Below are positions 48,542-56,251 of a stretch of 64,000 nucleotides of DNA, one piece after another. Each line of letters begins with the position of its first letter. Within the stretch, counting starts at the first letter, position 1. This DNA comes from an uncultured Bacteroidales bacterium (GTDB lineage Bacteria > Bacteroidota > Bacteroidia > Bacteroidales > Muribaculaceae): contig CACYRK010000009.1 of assembly GCA_902776835.1 (NCBI GenBank), positions 21,191 through 85,190 of the forward strand, given 5' to 3'. Both the position numbers and the translations under genes were made by a program. A model generated the notes under the pieces. That model worked only from the letters and a program-made list of their open reading frames with translations. It searched no databases and was not told the DNA's origin.

Positions 48542-49408
48542 ATGAAACACTTTATCGCACTATCGCTCGCTGCCCTGCTGATGGCCACTCCGGCCACCAT
48601 GATGGCGCGTGAGAAAAAGAACAAACAGAATAAGAAGATGAGCAAGCAGGAGGTGGTCGTGGATCAGAACATCCCCGTCACCCAGTCGCCCGTCGCTGTC
48701 GCTATAACCGATCCGGCCACGCAACTGCGCGGCGAGTGGAACATCGAGACGCTGCGCAACAAGCCGTTGACGACGCGACAGCGTGCCTACCTGTATCTCG
48801 ACTTCGACAATAACCGCGTGTACGGCAACAACGGGTGCAACAGCATCAACGGCGAGTTCCGCATGCGGGGGCGTGAACTCGTGTTCAGCGATCTGCTTAC
48901 CACCGACAACACCTGCCACAGCAACAGCAACGAACGTAACATCATGAAAGCCCTGGAGGAGGTGCGAAAAGTGCAGGTCACCACATTATATAATATATAT
49001 TATATGTATCTGCTCAACTCCAAAGGGCAGGCAGTGATGATGCTCAAGAGCCAAAACATCGACTTTATGAATGGTGCGTGGGCCGTTAAGGAAATGAACA
49101 ACGAGAATGTCAGCGAGCACAACCTGCGCCTGGTCATCGACACGCCCATGCGCACCGTCCACTGCAACACTGGCGAGAACATCATCAACGGCTTGATTAC
49201 CGTCGACCCGGCCAAGGACTTCGCCATCCAGTTCGAGGACTTGGTGTCGAGCGGCTACGAGGGCGAGAACGTCGACCTGGAGACCTCGCTGCTCATCGCC
49301 CTGGAGATGGCCGAAACCTGCAAGCGCATCAATGCCCGCGAGGTGGCGCTGCTCGACGGCAAGGGCAACATGGTGCTCGTGCTCGACAAACTCGAGTTGC
49401 ATCGCTGA
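48542..49408 (+). CDS. META domain (HslJ-like) secreted protein
   Basis: A 288-residue protein with a signal peptide (ALLMATPATMMAREK), a lysine/asparagine-rich linker and two META/HslJ-like domains. The first has LRGEWNIETLRNKPL and YGNNGCNSINGEF; the second GAWAVKEMNN and VHCNTGENIINGLI. HslJ-type domains are linked to envelope stress and drug resistance in other bacteria; the role here is unknown. I chose ATG 48542 (MKHFIALSL). Confidence 0.78.
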   Translation: MKHFIALSLAALLMATPATMMAREKKNKQNKKMSKQEVVVDQNIPVTQSPVAVAITDPATQLRGEWNIETLRNKPLTTRQRAYLYLDFDNNRVYGNNGCNSINGEFRMRGRELVFSDLLTTDNTCHSNSNERNIMKALEEVRKVQVTTLYNIYYMYLLNSKGQAVMMLKSQNIDFMNGAWAVKEMNNENVSEHNLRLVIDTPMRTVHCNTGENIINGLITVDPAKDFAIQFEDLVSSGYEGENVDLETSLLIALEMAETCKRINAREVALLDGKGNMVLVLDKLELHR

Positions 49409-49432
49409 CCCTCTCAACCCACAAGCAACAAA

Positions 49433-49465
49433 AAACCACGGACGTCATGTTCCGTGGTTTTTTTT
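49433..49465 (+). terminator. terminator of the META gene
   Basis: AACCACGGA (49434-49442) pairs with TCCGTGGTT (49451-49459), followed by T6. A run of A before the stem makes it usable from both strands. Confidence 0.85.
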
Positions 49466-49527
49466 CACTATTACGCGTAAATTAATACTCTAACACAAGC
49501 CACACAAGGTATGGCCTGCAGGGACCT

Positions 49528-50079
49528 TTACAGGTCCTCGCCTTCGAGTTCGGCCAGGTCGCCCAGTTCGTCCTCGTTAAACTCGGCGTCGCCGTAGAAC
49601 TCCTCGCCGATGTCGTCGAGCGACGGCTCCACCACCTTGCTCGATGCAATGGCCAGCGTGTCGGCCAGGTCGATGGTCTCCTTGGGCGCTTTGCCCTCCT
49701 TGCGCTGGCACAGGGGGTCATGAAGTTTCTTGCCGTACACAATCTCCTTGAGTTTGATGAAGAAGTTGCGCTCGGTGACATAGTCGAAGACAAACTTCAG
49801 GCGCTGGCCCTCGTCCTCGATGAGTTCGTCGAGGTGCGTGTCCTCCATCAGCCACAAGTCTTCGTCAGAGTCGTCGGTGCCCATGTCGACATAGGTGACC
49901 TCCTTCTCTTTGTTCCATTCCTCGTCGCAAATGTAGAACGAGTCCATCTGGTCTTTATCGTAACCCGCTGCCTCAAGGATTGCGTTGCGGAAACGCAAAA
50001 ACGTGTCCTCAGAGTCAATGGCAATTTCCAACTTGAAATTTTCGGCTTCTTCCGAGCCGATGACAAATTTGTAAATCAT
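49528..50079 (-). CDS. plasmid pRiA4b ORF-3-like protein
   Basis: A 183-residue acidic protein with YKFVIGSEEAENFKLEIAI, MDSFYICDEEWNKEKEV and LKFVFDYVTERNFFIKLKEI, the pattern of the pRiA4b ORF-3/TnpR-passenger family. The C-terminal third is very acidic (DIGEEFYGDAEFNEDELGD). Function unknown. No transposase is next to it, so it is a chromosomal family member. Confidence 0.78.
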   Translation of the reverse strand: MIYKFVIGSEEAENFKLEIAIDSEDTFLRFRNAILEAAGYDKDQMDSFYICDEEWNKEKEVTYVDMGTDDSDEDLWLMEDTHLDELIEDEGQRLKFVFDYVTERNFFIKLKEIVYGKKLHDPLCQRKEGKAPKETIDLADTLAIASSKVVEPSLDDIGEEFYGDAEFNEDELGDLAELEGEDL

Positions 50080-50274
50080 GTGATGTCGTCAAAAATGATT
50101 AATATCGCTTGTCAAACTAATGACGGTGCGAAATTAGTAAAAAAATATATGATGTATGCAATTTTGCCGTTTTTTTTTCGCCAATGTCAAAAAAAGTTCT
50201 TGTGCAATAGTGCCTGTAACTATTTTGCCTACTAATTTCGGCCTTATTTGCGCTGATGAGGTCCTGAACTGTCA

Positions 50275-50314
50275 CAAAAAAGCACCGCCAGGCGCTGCGG
50301 GGCGCTTGGCGGTG
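50275..50314 (-). terminator. terminator of the serine palmitoyltransferase gene
   Basis: On the minus strand CACCGCCAAGCGC pairs with GCGCCTGGCGGTG, followed by C and six T. Confidence 0.85.
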
Positions 50315-50344
50315 TGATGTGAGGGGTGGGGCAGTGGGGCGTGA

Positions 50345-51532
50345 TTAGGGAATCAGGCCGTAACTGCGGAACACCTTCTGTATCTTCTCAAGGGCCATGG
50401 TCACCTGGTCGCGGGTGTGGGTGGCCATAAGGCTGAAGCGTATCAGCGTGTCGGTGGGCGCCACGGCGGGCGACACCACGGGGTTGACAAAGATGCCCTC
50501 GTTGAGCAGGTCGCGCGTGATGGCAAACGTCTTGTTGTTGTCGCGGATGAAGAGCGGGATGATCGGCGTGCTCGTGTTGCCAATCTCGCATCCCATCTCG
50601 CGGAAGCCGTCGAGAGCGTAGTGGGTGATGTCCCACAGGTGCTTCTGGCGCTCGGGCTCGGTGAGCATGATGTCGAGAGCCGCCTCAACAGCCGCCGTCG
50701 ATGCCGGCGTGATGCTGGCCGTGAAGATGTAACTGCGCGAGTGGTGGCGCAGGAAGTTGGTGATGGTGGCGTCGGTGGCGATGAAGCCGCCCAGCGAAGC
50801 AAACGACTTGCTGAACGTGCCCATGATCAGGTCAACCTCGTCGGCCAGGCCGAAATGGTGGCACACGCCGCGGCCGCCCTCGCCGAACACGCCGATGCTG
50901 TGGGCCTCGTCGACCATCACGCTGGCGTCGTACTTGCGCGCCAGGTCCACAATGTCGGGCAGGTTGCACACGTCGCCCTCCATCGAGAACACGCCGTCGG
51001 TAACGATGAGTTTCACACGACCCGGCTCGCACTTCTGCAACTGCTTCTCGAGCGAGGCCATGTCGTTGTGCTTGTATTTCAGTGAGTTGGAGAACGACAG
51101 ACGACGGCCCTCAATAATCGAGGCATGGTCCTGCTCATCCCACAAGATGTAGTCTTCGCGGCCGGTCAGCGTCGACACCACGCCCAGGTTCACGCCGAAG
51201 CCGGTGCTGTAAATCATGGCGTCTTCCTTGCCTTCGTACTCGGCCAGGCGCTTCTCCAAGTGCTTGTGGATGTCGAGCGTGCCATTGAGGAACGGCGAGC
51301 CGGCGCAGCCAGTGCCGTATTTCTCAATAGCCTTAATAGCGGCCTCTTTAATCTTCGGGTGGTTAACCAAGCCAGTGTAGCAGTTCGAGCCGAACATCAG
51401 CACTTTCTTGCCATTGATAATCACCTCGGTATCTTGCTCGCTGGATATCGCGCGAAAATATGGATAAATGCCCGCAGCCTTGGCTTTCTGGGGCTCCTGG
51501 TAGCGTGCCAGTTTTTGTTGCAATAATTTCAT
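50345..51532 (-). CDS. spt: serine palmitoyltransferase (alpha-oxoamine synthase family)
   Basis: A PLP enzyme of 395 residues condensing serine and an acyl-CoA, the first step of the sphingolipids characteristic of gut Bacteroidales. It starts MKLLQQKLARY and has VLMFGSNCYTGLVNHP, YGTGCAGSPFLNGTLDIH, VDEAHSIGVFGEGGRG and the PLP lysine in GTFSKSFASLGGF. Another ATG at 51592 (MFSQSQG) lies 14 nt from the -7 box (TACTTTTG, 51607-51614, minus) and would add 20 residues; I prefer the shorter start by family comparison. Confidence 0.88.
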   Translation of the reverse strand: MKLLQQKLARYQEPQKAKAAGIYPYFRAISSEQDTEVIINGKKVLMFGSNCYTGLVNHPKIKEAAIKAIEKYGTGCAGSPFLNGTLDIHKHLEKRLAEYEGKEDAMIYSTGFGVNLGVVSTLTGREDYILWDEQDHASIIEGRRLSFSNSLKYKHNDMASLEKQLQKCEPGRVKLIVTDGVFSMEGDVCNLPDIVDLARKYDASVMVDEAHSIGVFGEGGRGVCHHFGLADEVDLIMGTFSKSFASLGGFIATDATITNFLRHHSRSYIFTASITPASTAAVEAALDIMLTEPERQKHLWDITHYALDGFREMGCEIGNTSTPIIPLFIRDNNKTFAITRDLLNEGIFVNPVVSPAVAPTDTLIRFSLMATHTRDQVTMALEKIQKVFRSYGLIP

Positions 51533-51606
51533 TATCTGTCTGTCGTTGAGTAGTTTAACTTTTCCCGCGGTGCCTTGGCTTTGCGAGAACATTGCATTAC
51601 AGTTTG

Positions 51607-51614
51607 CAAAAGTA
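51607..51614 (-). promoter_or_regulatory. -7 box TACTTTTG of the spt gene
   Basis: TAnnTTTG match on the minus strand 74 bp before the preferred start. Confidence 0.4.
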
Positions 51615-51680
51615 CAAAAACATTTCCTACTAATGAATAAAAATGTGAAGAAAATACTATTAAAAAGTATCAATTAGGCA

Positions 51681-52625
51681 TTAAGGGGCCGTCGTTGCTG
51701 GGTTCAGCAGGTGGCGTAACGGTTGGCCGAAACGCTTGGCCCAGCACGCCTCGTTGTGCCCGTCGCCATCGTACACGCGGCTCACATAATGCGCGCTGTC
51801 CCAGCCATGCGAGGCGAAAACCGCATCCATCACTTCCTGGTAGCGACCGTAGTCCTCGTCGAAGTCCTCGGTGCCGTGGTCCATGTACACCAGGCTGCCG
51901 TTGGCCGCCGGCAGATGCTCGGCCACATACAGGGGAAACGCCGCCGCCCACGCCTCGTCGGAAGCGCCGTTGTTGAGCATGGCAAACGACAGGTGCGACG
52001 ACAGGCAGGCTACGCCGCCAAACACCTGGGGATACTCGCACAGCGCGTACAGCGAAATCAGCCCGCCCATGCTCGACCCGGCCATGAAGGTGTGCTCGCG
52101 CGTGGTGAGAGGGCGGTAGTGCTCGTCGATGAATGGTTTCAACTCCTCGACAATAAATCGCAGATACTCATCGCCAAGTTGGTCGCCCGAGGCGTCGTCG
52201 CGCAACTCGGCCGAGATGTAGTCGCGGGCCTTGTCAGGGAAATCCTCCTTCAGCCGCGCGCTGGTGTTGTCGATGCCCACCACTATGCAGCGTCTTATGG
52301 CGTGCTCGGCAATCAGCGTGCTCAGCGTCTCGTCAACGGCCCATTCCTGGCCGTTACACGTCGCCTCGGCGTCAAAGAGCATCTGGCCGTCGTGCATGTA
52401 GAGCACGTCGCAGGGTTCGCCGGCCCGGTAGTCCTGTGGCAGCCACACCGTCACCGTGCGTGGGCTTACGTGTTTCGATTTAAAGTCGGCATAGCGCTCC
52501 AGGCGGCCCGCACTGGCCACCGCCACCTCGTGATTGGGCCGCGTGGCGCACCATGCCACGCCCACACCCACTACCAGCACCGCCAAGATGCCCAATGTCC
52601 ATCTCATCTTTCTGTGTTTCTTCAT
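51681..52625 (-). CDS. secreted or membrane-anchored esterase (esterase D/Fes type)
   Basis: A 314-residue alpha/beta hydrolase with an N-terminal membrane helix (WTLGILAVLVVGVGVAWCA, possibly a lipoprotein cysteine). The serine nucleophile is in FMAGSSMGGLISLYA; the acid is in MDHGTEDFDED and the histidine in DGDGHNEACWAKRF. It belongs to the putative esterase family (enterochelin esterase, S-formylglutathione hydrolase). Substrate unknown. Confidence 0.82.
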   Translation of the reverse strand: MKKHRKMRWTLGILAVLVVGVGVAWCATRPNHEVAVASAGRLERYADFKSKHVSPRTVTVWLPQDYRAGEPCDVLYMHDGQMLFDAEATCNGQEWAVDETLSTLIAEHAIRRCIVVGIDNTSARLKEDFPDKARDYISAELRDDASGDQLGDEYLRFIVEELKPFIDEHYRPLTTREHTFMAGSSMGGLISLYALCEYPQVFGGVACLSSHLSFAMLNNGASDEAWAAAFPLYVAEHLPAANGSLVYMDHGTEDFDEDYGRYQEVMDAVFASHGWDSAHYVSRVYDGDGHNEACWAKRFGQPLRHLLNPATTAP

Positions 52626-52636
52626 TTTCGGGATAA

Positions 52637-52761
52637 GCCATCAAAGGGGACGGTTCTTTTGATGGCTTTTTATTAACACTTATAAACAAATGAAATCATT
52701 ATAAATCAACCAATTAACTAAAAACACCATCAAAAGGGACGGTTCTTTTGATGGCTTTTTT
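52637..52761. repeat. pair of near-identical hairpins (GGGACGGTTC type)
   Basis: Copy 1 (52637-52666) is GCCATCAAA...TTTGATGGC and copy 2 (52727-52754) is CCATCAAAA...TTTTGATGG, both with GGGACGGTTC inside and a T run behind. They lie 90 bp apart upstream of the esterase gene. The spacing and shape resemble a REP doublet; each could also terminate plus-strand transcripts. Confidence 0.65.
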
Positions 52762-53217
52762 GCCACTAATTTTTAACATTTGCCGCTCGAATTTCGTAGC
52801 AACGGATTTCAAGGCACAACCTCACTCTGGCGCTAACGCCGCCTGCTCAACCACTTCAAGGGCGTGGATTTTGCCTCTTACATACACATAAATAACTGCG
52901 CGCGCCTAAGCGTTCTCCGCCGGGGCCGGCCATGCAAGCGCGGCCCGTCGGTTGGCCGTCGGTCTGTAATTCGGGCAACAGTCAGCACCTGCGTCGCAGC
53001 GCAATCAAATCCCGAGCAGCACCATCTCGGCATCCCTTCAAGCATGCCCCCCGGCAGCGCTTCTATAACTTTGTCGTGGCCACAGTTGCCGTCGGCCTCT
53101 GAGTCGCCTTTTCCCGGGCTGCTGTGCTACGTGTCTGATTACTTGTTGTTTACCGTCGTTTTGGTGCCTTGTTTGTTGCTTGTGTCGCAAAAAAAAAGTA
53201 AAATTTTTTGCGGAAAA
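52762..53217. other. 456-bp stretch without recognisable gene
   Basis: No open frame with family-like sequence was found. The plus-strand frame 52864-53244 is open but looks random (rich in S, R, C, P). GC-rich, possibly a decayed remnant at the core/accessory boundary. Confidence 0.4.
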
Positions 53218-53249
53218 TTTGGTCAGTTCAAATATTCATTGTAATTTTG
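53218..53249 (+). promoter_or_regulatory. promoter of the tRNA-Gly/Leu operon
   Basis: TTTG (53218-53221), a 20-bp spacer and TAATTTTG (53242-53249), followed by a short leader with a CGCAATTGAG/CTCAATTCTGCG hairpin before the first tRNA. Confidence 0.7.
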
Positions 53250-53283
53250 TAGCCGCAATTGAGAAAACCTCAATTCTGCGACT

Positions 53284-53356
53284 GCGAAAGTAGCTCAGTT
53301 GGTAGAGCGCGACCTTGCCAAGGTCGAGGTCGCGGGTCCGAGTCCCGTCTTTCGCT
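53284..53356 (+). tRNA. tRNA-Gly (GCC), copy 1
   Basis: Full cloverleaf, acceptor GCGAAAG/CTTTCGC, anticodon loop TTGCCAA, discriminator T. Identical to copies 2 and 3. CCA not encoded. Confidence 0.96.
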
Positions 53357-53399
53357 CACGGTCTTGAAAAACACACTGCCGCAATTGCGGCAACAACAT

Positions 53400-53472
53400 G
53401 CGAAAGTAGCTCAGTTGGTAGAGCGCGACCTTGCCAAGGTCGAGGTCGCGGGTCCGAGTCCCGTCTTTCGCT
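53400..53472 (+). tRNA. tRNA-Gly (GCC), copy 2
   Basis: Identical to copy 1. The 43-bp spacer before it holds the perfect palindrome TGCCGCAATTGCGGCA. Confidence 0.96.
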
Positions 53473-53521
53473 CACGATCTTTAAAAAACACGATGGCGCC
53501 GCAACAATTGCGGCAACAAAT

Positions 53522-53594
53522 GCGAAAGTAGCTCAGTTGGTAGAGCGCGACCTTGCCAAGGTCGAGGTCGCGGGTCCGAGTCCCGTCTTTCGCT
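53522..53594 (+). tRNA. tRNA-Gly (GCC), copy 3
   Basis: Identical to copies 1 and 2. The spacer before it keeps a GCCGC...GCGGC hairpin like that of the first spacer, so gene plus spacer was duplicated. Confidence 0.96.
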
Positions 53595-53602
53595 CCACAG
53601 TG

Positions 53603-53686
53603 GTCCAGGTGGTGGAATTGGTAGACACGCTACTTTGAGGGGGTAGTGGCCGTTCGGCTGTGTGAGTTCGAATCTCATCTTGGACA
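53603..53686 (+). tRNA. tRNA-Leu (GAG)
   Basis: Class II tRNA with acceptor GTCCAGG/CTTGGAC, anticodon loop TTGAGGG (GAG) and a variable arm. It is the last core gene; AT-rich accessory DNA starts just behind it, so its 3' end is a candidate integration site. Confidence 0.94.
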
Positions 53687-53691
53687 CCTTT

Positions 53692-53745
53692 TGAAAGTGA
53701 TAGCAAGTTGCGAAACAACGAGTTATCACTTTCTTCTTTTTTGTT
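53692..53745 (+). terminator. terminator of the tRNA operon
   Basis: GAAAGTGATA (from 53693) pairs with TATCACTTTC (53724-53733), with an inner TTG/CAA pairing, followed by TTCTTTTTT. Confidence 0.8.
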
Positions 53746-54033
53746 TGTCCCATATTTTGCCCCATATATAGACCCAATTTTACGCCGTTATACACCCTGA
53801 TATTTTCGCCATCAGACATCACCCTATTATTGCCATCAAGTGATACAAAATGATATGGTTTGAAGGCTTTGTTAGCGATGCCAAAAGTATCATTCTCTTT
53901 CATATCTACTTCAAAAGAAAAGAAGCCTAAATCTTATGTCAAAAATTGACATGAATTTTTTCACATTATATTATTCGTTTTAAGGGATAATCTGTAAATT
54001 TGCACTTTGAACAAGAATAAAAGACTTCTTTAA
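53746..54033. other. AT-rich stretch behind tRNA-Leu, possible gene remnant
   Basis: A minus-strand open frame (stop side inside the tRNA-Leu, ATG at 53903) reads KAFKPYHFVSLDGNNRVMSD and MGQNMGQTKKKK. It runs into the tRNA, so it may be the end of a lost integrase-type gene; this is weak. A TGTCA-aaaat-TGACA inverted repeat lies at 53939-53953 and a TAAATTTG box at 53995-54002. Confidence 0.3.
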
Positions 54034-54207
54034 ATGAACGAAGGCATTATAAAAGAAATAAGAAAGGAAGTTCTCGTTGAGATACTTAAGAGATGGATAA
54101 GATGTAGTTATCCCCCGGTTGTTGCCGAATTGCATTGTCATCAGATTGATGACACAAAATACTTTGTTAAAATGGTTGAATTGATGCTGAGACCACATAC
54201 AATTTAA
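54034..54207 (+). CDS. small protein of 57 residues, DUF3791-like
   Basis: ATG AAC ... TAA encodes MNEGIIKEIRKEVLVEILKR and ends KMVELMLRPHTI. The amphipathic start is typical of small partner proteins encoded before toxin-like DUF3990 or DUF2971 genes, and such a gene (broken) follows 10 bp later. A TAAATTTG promoter box lies 31 bp upstream. Family assignment is tentative. Confidence 0.5.
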   Translation: MNEGIIKEIRKEVLVEILKRWIRCSYPPVVAELHCHQIDDTKYFVKMVELMLRPHTI

Positions 54208-54217
54208 TTAGTCTGTC

Positions 54218-54555
54218 ATGAAATACCTAATGCTATATCATTACACATCATTTGAAGCATCGAATAGTATATTACAAAATGCGCCATCTGAACGTGGTTT
54301 GTGTTTCAACAGCAGCGGGCAACCAGTGTATATCACCAAACGGTTTGATGTGGTGGGCGGTGTTAAGGATTTTGAACGCTTTGCGAAAGGATTTGCTTAT
54401 CGAAAAAGCGTGCTGATATGGTTCTAAACATGTTTATGGATATTCCTCAGGAAACGTATGCGCTCATCAATCGCTCTTTCTTGAGCGACAAAATGAAGCG
54501 GAGCTACAAACGAGTGATCGAGGAAAGAAAAGAGAGGTTTATACGAATGGAATAA
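54218..54555 (+). pseudogene. frameshifted toxin-like gene (DUF2971/DUF3990-like start)
   Basis: The first part (54218-54427) reads MKYLMLYHYTSFEASNSILQ and ends at IWF after 69 residues. YHYTSxEA is the usual opening of DUF2971-type proteins of 200 or more residues. A second part in another frame (54430-54555) reads MFMDIPQETYALINRSFLSD and ends ERKERFIRME, a plausible C-terminus. The junction suggests a frameshift plus loss of the middle. The partner would be the 57-residue gene upstream. Confidence 0.5.
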
Positions 54556-54572
54556 ATCGTTTTTTTTCATCT

Positions 54573-54608
54573 ACGCAAATAGGCTGCGGTCAGGGGTTGT
54601 ACCTTTGC
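54573..54608 (+). promoter_or_regulatory. 36-nt promoter-like module, copy 1
   Basis: ACGCAAATAGGCTGC...GTACCTTTGC, ending in the -7 box TACCTTTG (54600-54607). It differs at only 4 of 36 positions from 57360-57395 in front of the tRNA array. Downstream lie a small ORF, a terminator-like hairpin and the RNA ligase gene. Confidence 0.65.
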
Positions 54609-54750
54609 CGGCGAAAATGTGGCGTGAACTTTTTTATACACTTTGTGTATAAGGAATTTGAGCCCCAAAATTAGTTGGCGAGATATTTGGTTGCATAGCT
54701 AAAATACACTAATTTTGCAGCCGATTTTTGAGAACAATAATATTGCAGCA

Positions 54751-54912
54751 ATGCAGAATCTGAGAGTTGACATATTGAAAGGCATTCGTTTTCAAGGCAC
54801 AAATTGCTTTGAAAGCTATCGCCACATGCTCCAGTCAAGTGCATGGACACCCGGTGCCCATAAGTCGACTTTCCGGATTATGCGAGAAACCCCATATCAT
54901 AATGTAATATAA
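54751..54912 (+). CDS. hypothetical small protein, 53 residues
   Basis: Starts MQNLRVDILKGIRFQGTNCF and ends RIMRETPYHNVI. A TAATTTTG box lies about 35 bp before the ATG. No family recognised. It could be the remnant of a longer gene or a leader ORF before the hairpin at 54932-55005. Confidence 0.35.
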   Translation: MQNLRVDILKGIRFQGTNCFESYRHMLQSSAWTPGAHKSTFRIMRETPYHNVI

Positions 54913-54931
54913 CGCATAGTCATCCCCTATA

Positions 54932-55005
54932 GAGATACTACTCGATATACGAAGTGGTTGGAAAGTCAAGCAAAGGCGAGACATTCCAACCACTTTTTGT
55001 ATCTC
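54932..55005 (+). terminator. terminator-like double hairpin before the RNA ligase
   Basis: Inner stem AAGTGGTTGGAA/TTCCAACCACTT followed by T5, wrapped by an outer GAGATAC/GTATCTC stem. Read-through of this structure would set ligase expression from the upstream module. Confidence 0.6.
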
Positions 55006-55138
55006 ATGGTGCCTATCACGGGCGATGAAGACTGACCTACCACCAGCCACCACTTCTCCTCATCGCCTTTGGCCAATGGCACCGGCAACCAATCAAATTA
55101 TTAACCGCGTCCACTATGGCGCACAAAACGACAAGAAA

Positions 55139-56176
55139 ATGATTGAATTCAAGAAGTACAGCTCCATCGAGAACTCATTCAGCCGCGAGTTCATGGAGAA
55201 CGTGGTGGCTCAGGTGCCACCCGACATGGAATGGGTCGTGCAGGAGAAAGTGCATGGCGCAAACACCAGTTTTCTGTGCGATGGCTGCGAGGTGAAGTTC
55301 GCCAAAAGGACTTCAATGCTTGCAGATGGTGAGCAGTTCTACGATTACCAAGAACTGCTAGATCGCTACAAAGAGCGGGTGTTTGACCTTTTCGGGAAAG
55401 TGAAGGCAAATCATCCTGAGGCAAAGGCTATCTCAGTATTCGGCGAAATGTTTGGCGGGCTCTACCCTCACAACGAGGTGAAACGTAATCCCAAGATGTC
55501 ACTCATCCAAAAAGGCGTTTGCTACTGCCCTGAGCACGAGTTCTACGGTTTCGACATCTATATCTTTACCGAAAACGAGGGTCAATACCTGCCAGTTGAC
55601 GAGGTGAACGAACTGTTTGAAACTAATGGTTTCTTCTATGCAAAGACCTTGTTCCGTGGTTCGATCAACGACTGTCTGAAGCAGCCAAACGCTTTTCAGA
55701 GCAAAATCGCCGAATGGCTCGGGCTGCCTGCCATTGACGACAACATCTGTGAGGGTGTGGTAATACGTCCTGTGATGCCTTGCCACCTCAGGAATGGTTC
55801 GAGGGTTCTCATCAAGAACAAGAACGAGCGTTTCGCAGAGAAAAAGGGCGTGAAGAAACGCAATAAGCTCTTTGCCGAGCCAGTTCCTTTCAGTGATGAA
55901 CTGAAAATGCTGATTGTTGAAGCTGAGGCATACGTCACGGAGAACCGTCTCGCCAACGTGGTGAGCCACATCGGCGAAGTTCATCTTCCTAAAGACTTCG
56001 GCAAAGTCATGGGACTGTTCTCGAAGGACGTGCTTGCCGACTTCCTCAAGGAGCATGGCGGTGAATTTGACGCGCTCGACAAATGCGAGCAGAAAACCTT
56101 TAACAAGGAAGTCAACAAATTCTGCACAGCCCTGGTGAAGCAAGTTTATATGAGCAAGGCTTATATAATTGAGTAA
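55139..56176 (+). CDS. RNA ligase, T4 Rnl2 family
   Basis: A 345-residue ATP-dependent RNA ligase. The nucleotidyl-lysine motif EKVHGANTSF (Lys37), motif III-type FGEMFGGLYP, FYGFDIYIF, motif IV ICEGVVIRPV and motif V LIKNKNERFAEKK are in the right order and spacing for Rnl2, which seals nicks with 3'-OH and 5'-phosphate ends in structured RNA. A C-terminal helical part (~240-345) matches the Rnl2 extension. I chose ATG 55139 (MIEFKKYSS); upstream residues look non-coding. It lies 1.2 kb before the tRNA array, so tRNA repair or joining is a natural hypothesis. Confidence 0.88.
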   Translation: MIEFKKYSSIENSFSREFMENVVAQVPPDMEWVVQEKVHGANTSFLCDGCEVKFAKRTSMLADGEQFYDYQELLDRYKERVFDLFGKVKANHPEAKAISVFGEMFGGLYPHNEVKRNPKMSLIQKGVCYCPEHEFYGFDIYIFTENEGQYLPVDEVNELFETNGFFYAKTLFRGSINDCLKQPNAFQSKIAEWLGLPAIDDNICEGVVIRPVMPCHLRNGSRVLIKNKNERFAEKKGVKKRNKLFAEPVPFSDELKMLIVEAEAYVTENRLANVVSHIGEVHLPKDFGKVMGLFSKDVLADFLKEHGGEFDALDKCEQKTFNKEVNKFCTALVKQVYMSKAYIIE

Positions 56177-56236
56177 AACAGATTTAACAATGATTCTCCC
56201 CATGTCTCATAACTGGGGCTTGGGGAGATAAAAAAG

Positions 56237-56244
56237 AAAGGAGG
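56237..56244 (+). promoter_or_regulatory. perfect Shine-Dalgarno site
   Basis: AAAGGAGG, 7 nt before the ATG at 56252. Such sites are rare in Bacteroidales, where most genes lack one, and none was seen elsewhere in the window. A TCTCCCCA/TGGGGAGA hairpin (56195-56228) precedes it. Confidence 0.75.
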
Positions 56245-56251
56245 ACCAATC

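Noticed and set aside
49528..50079. Insertion sequence passenger gene implying a transposon
   Set aside because: No transposase or terminal repeats are near the pRiA4b ORF-3-like gene, which is common as a stand-alone chromosomal gene.
52864..53244. 126-residue open frame
   Set aside because: Composition rich in S, R, C and P, with no signal or family motif, and it ends just before a tRNA promoter; not supported as a gene.
53284..53594. Three identical tRNA-Gly repeats as a CRISPR or mobile repeat
   Set aside because: Each unit folds as a complete tRNA-Gly with its own spacer hairpin.
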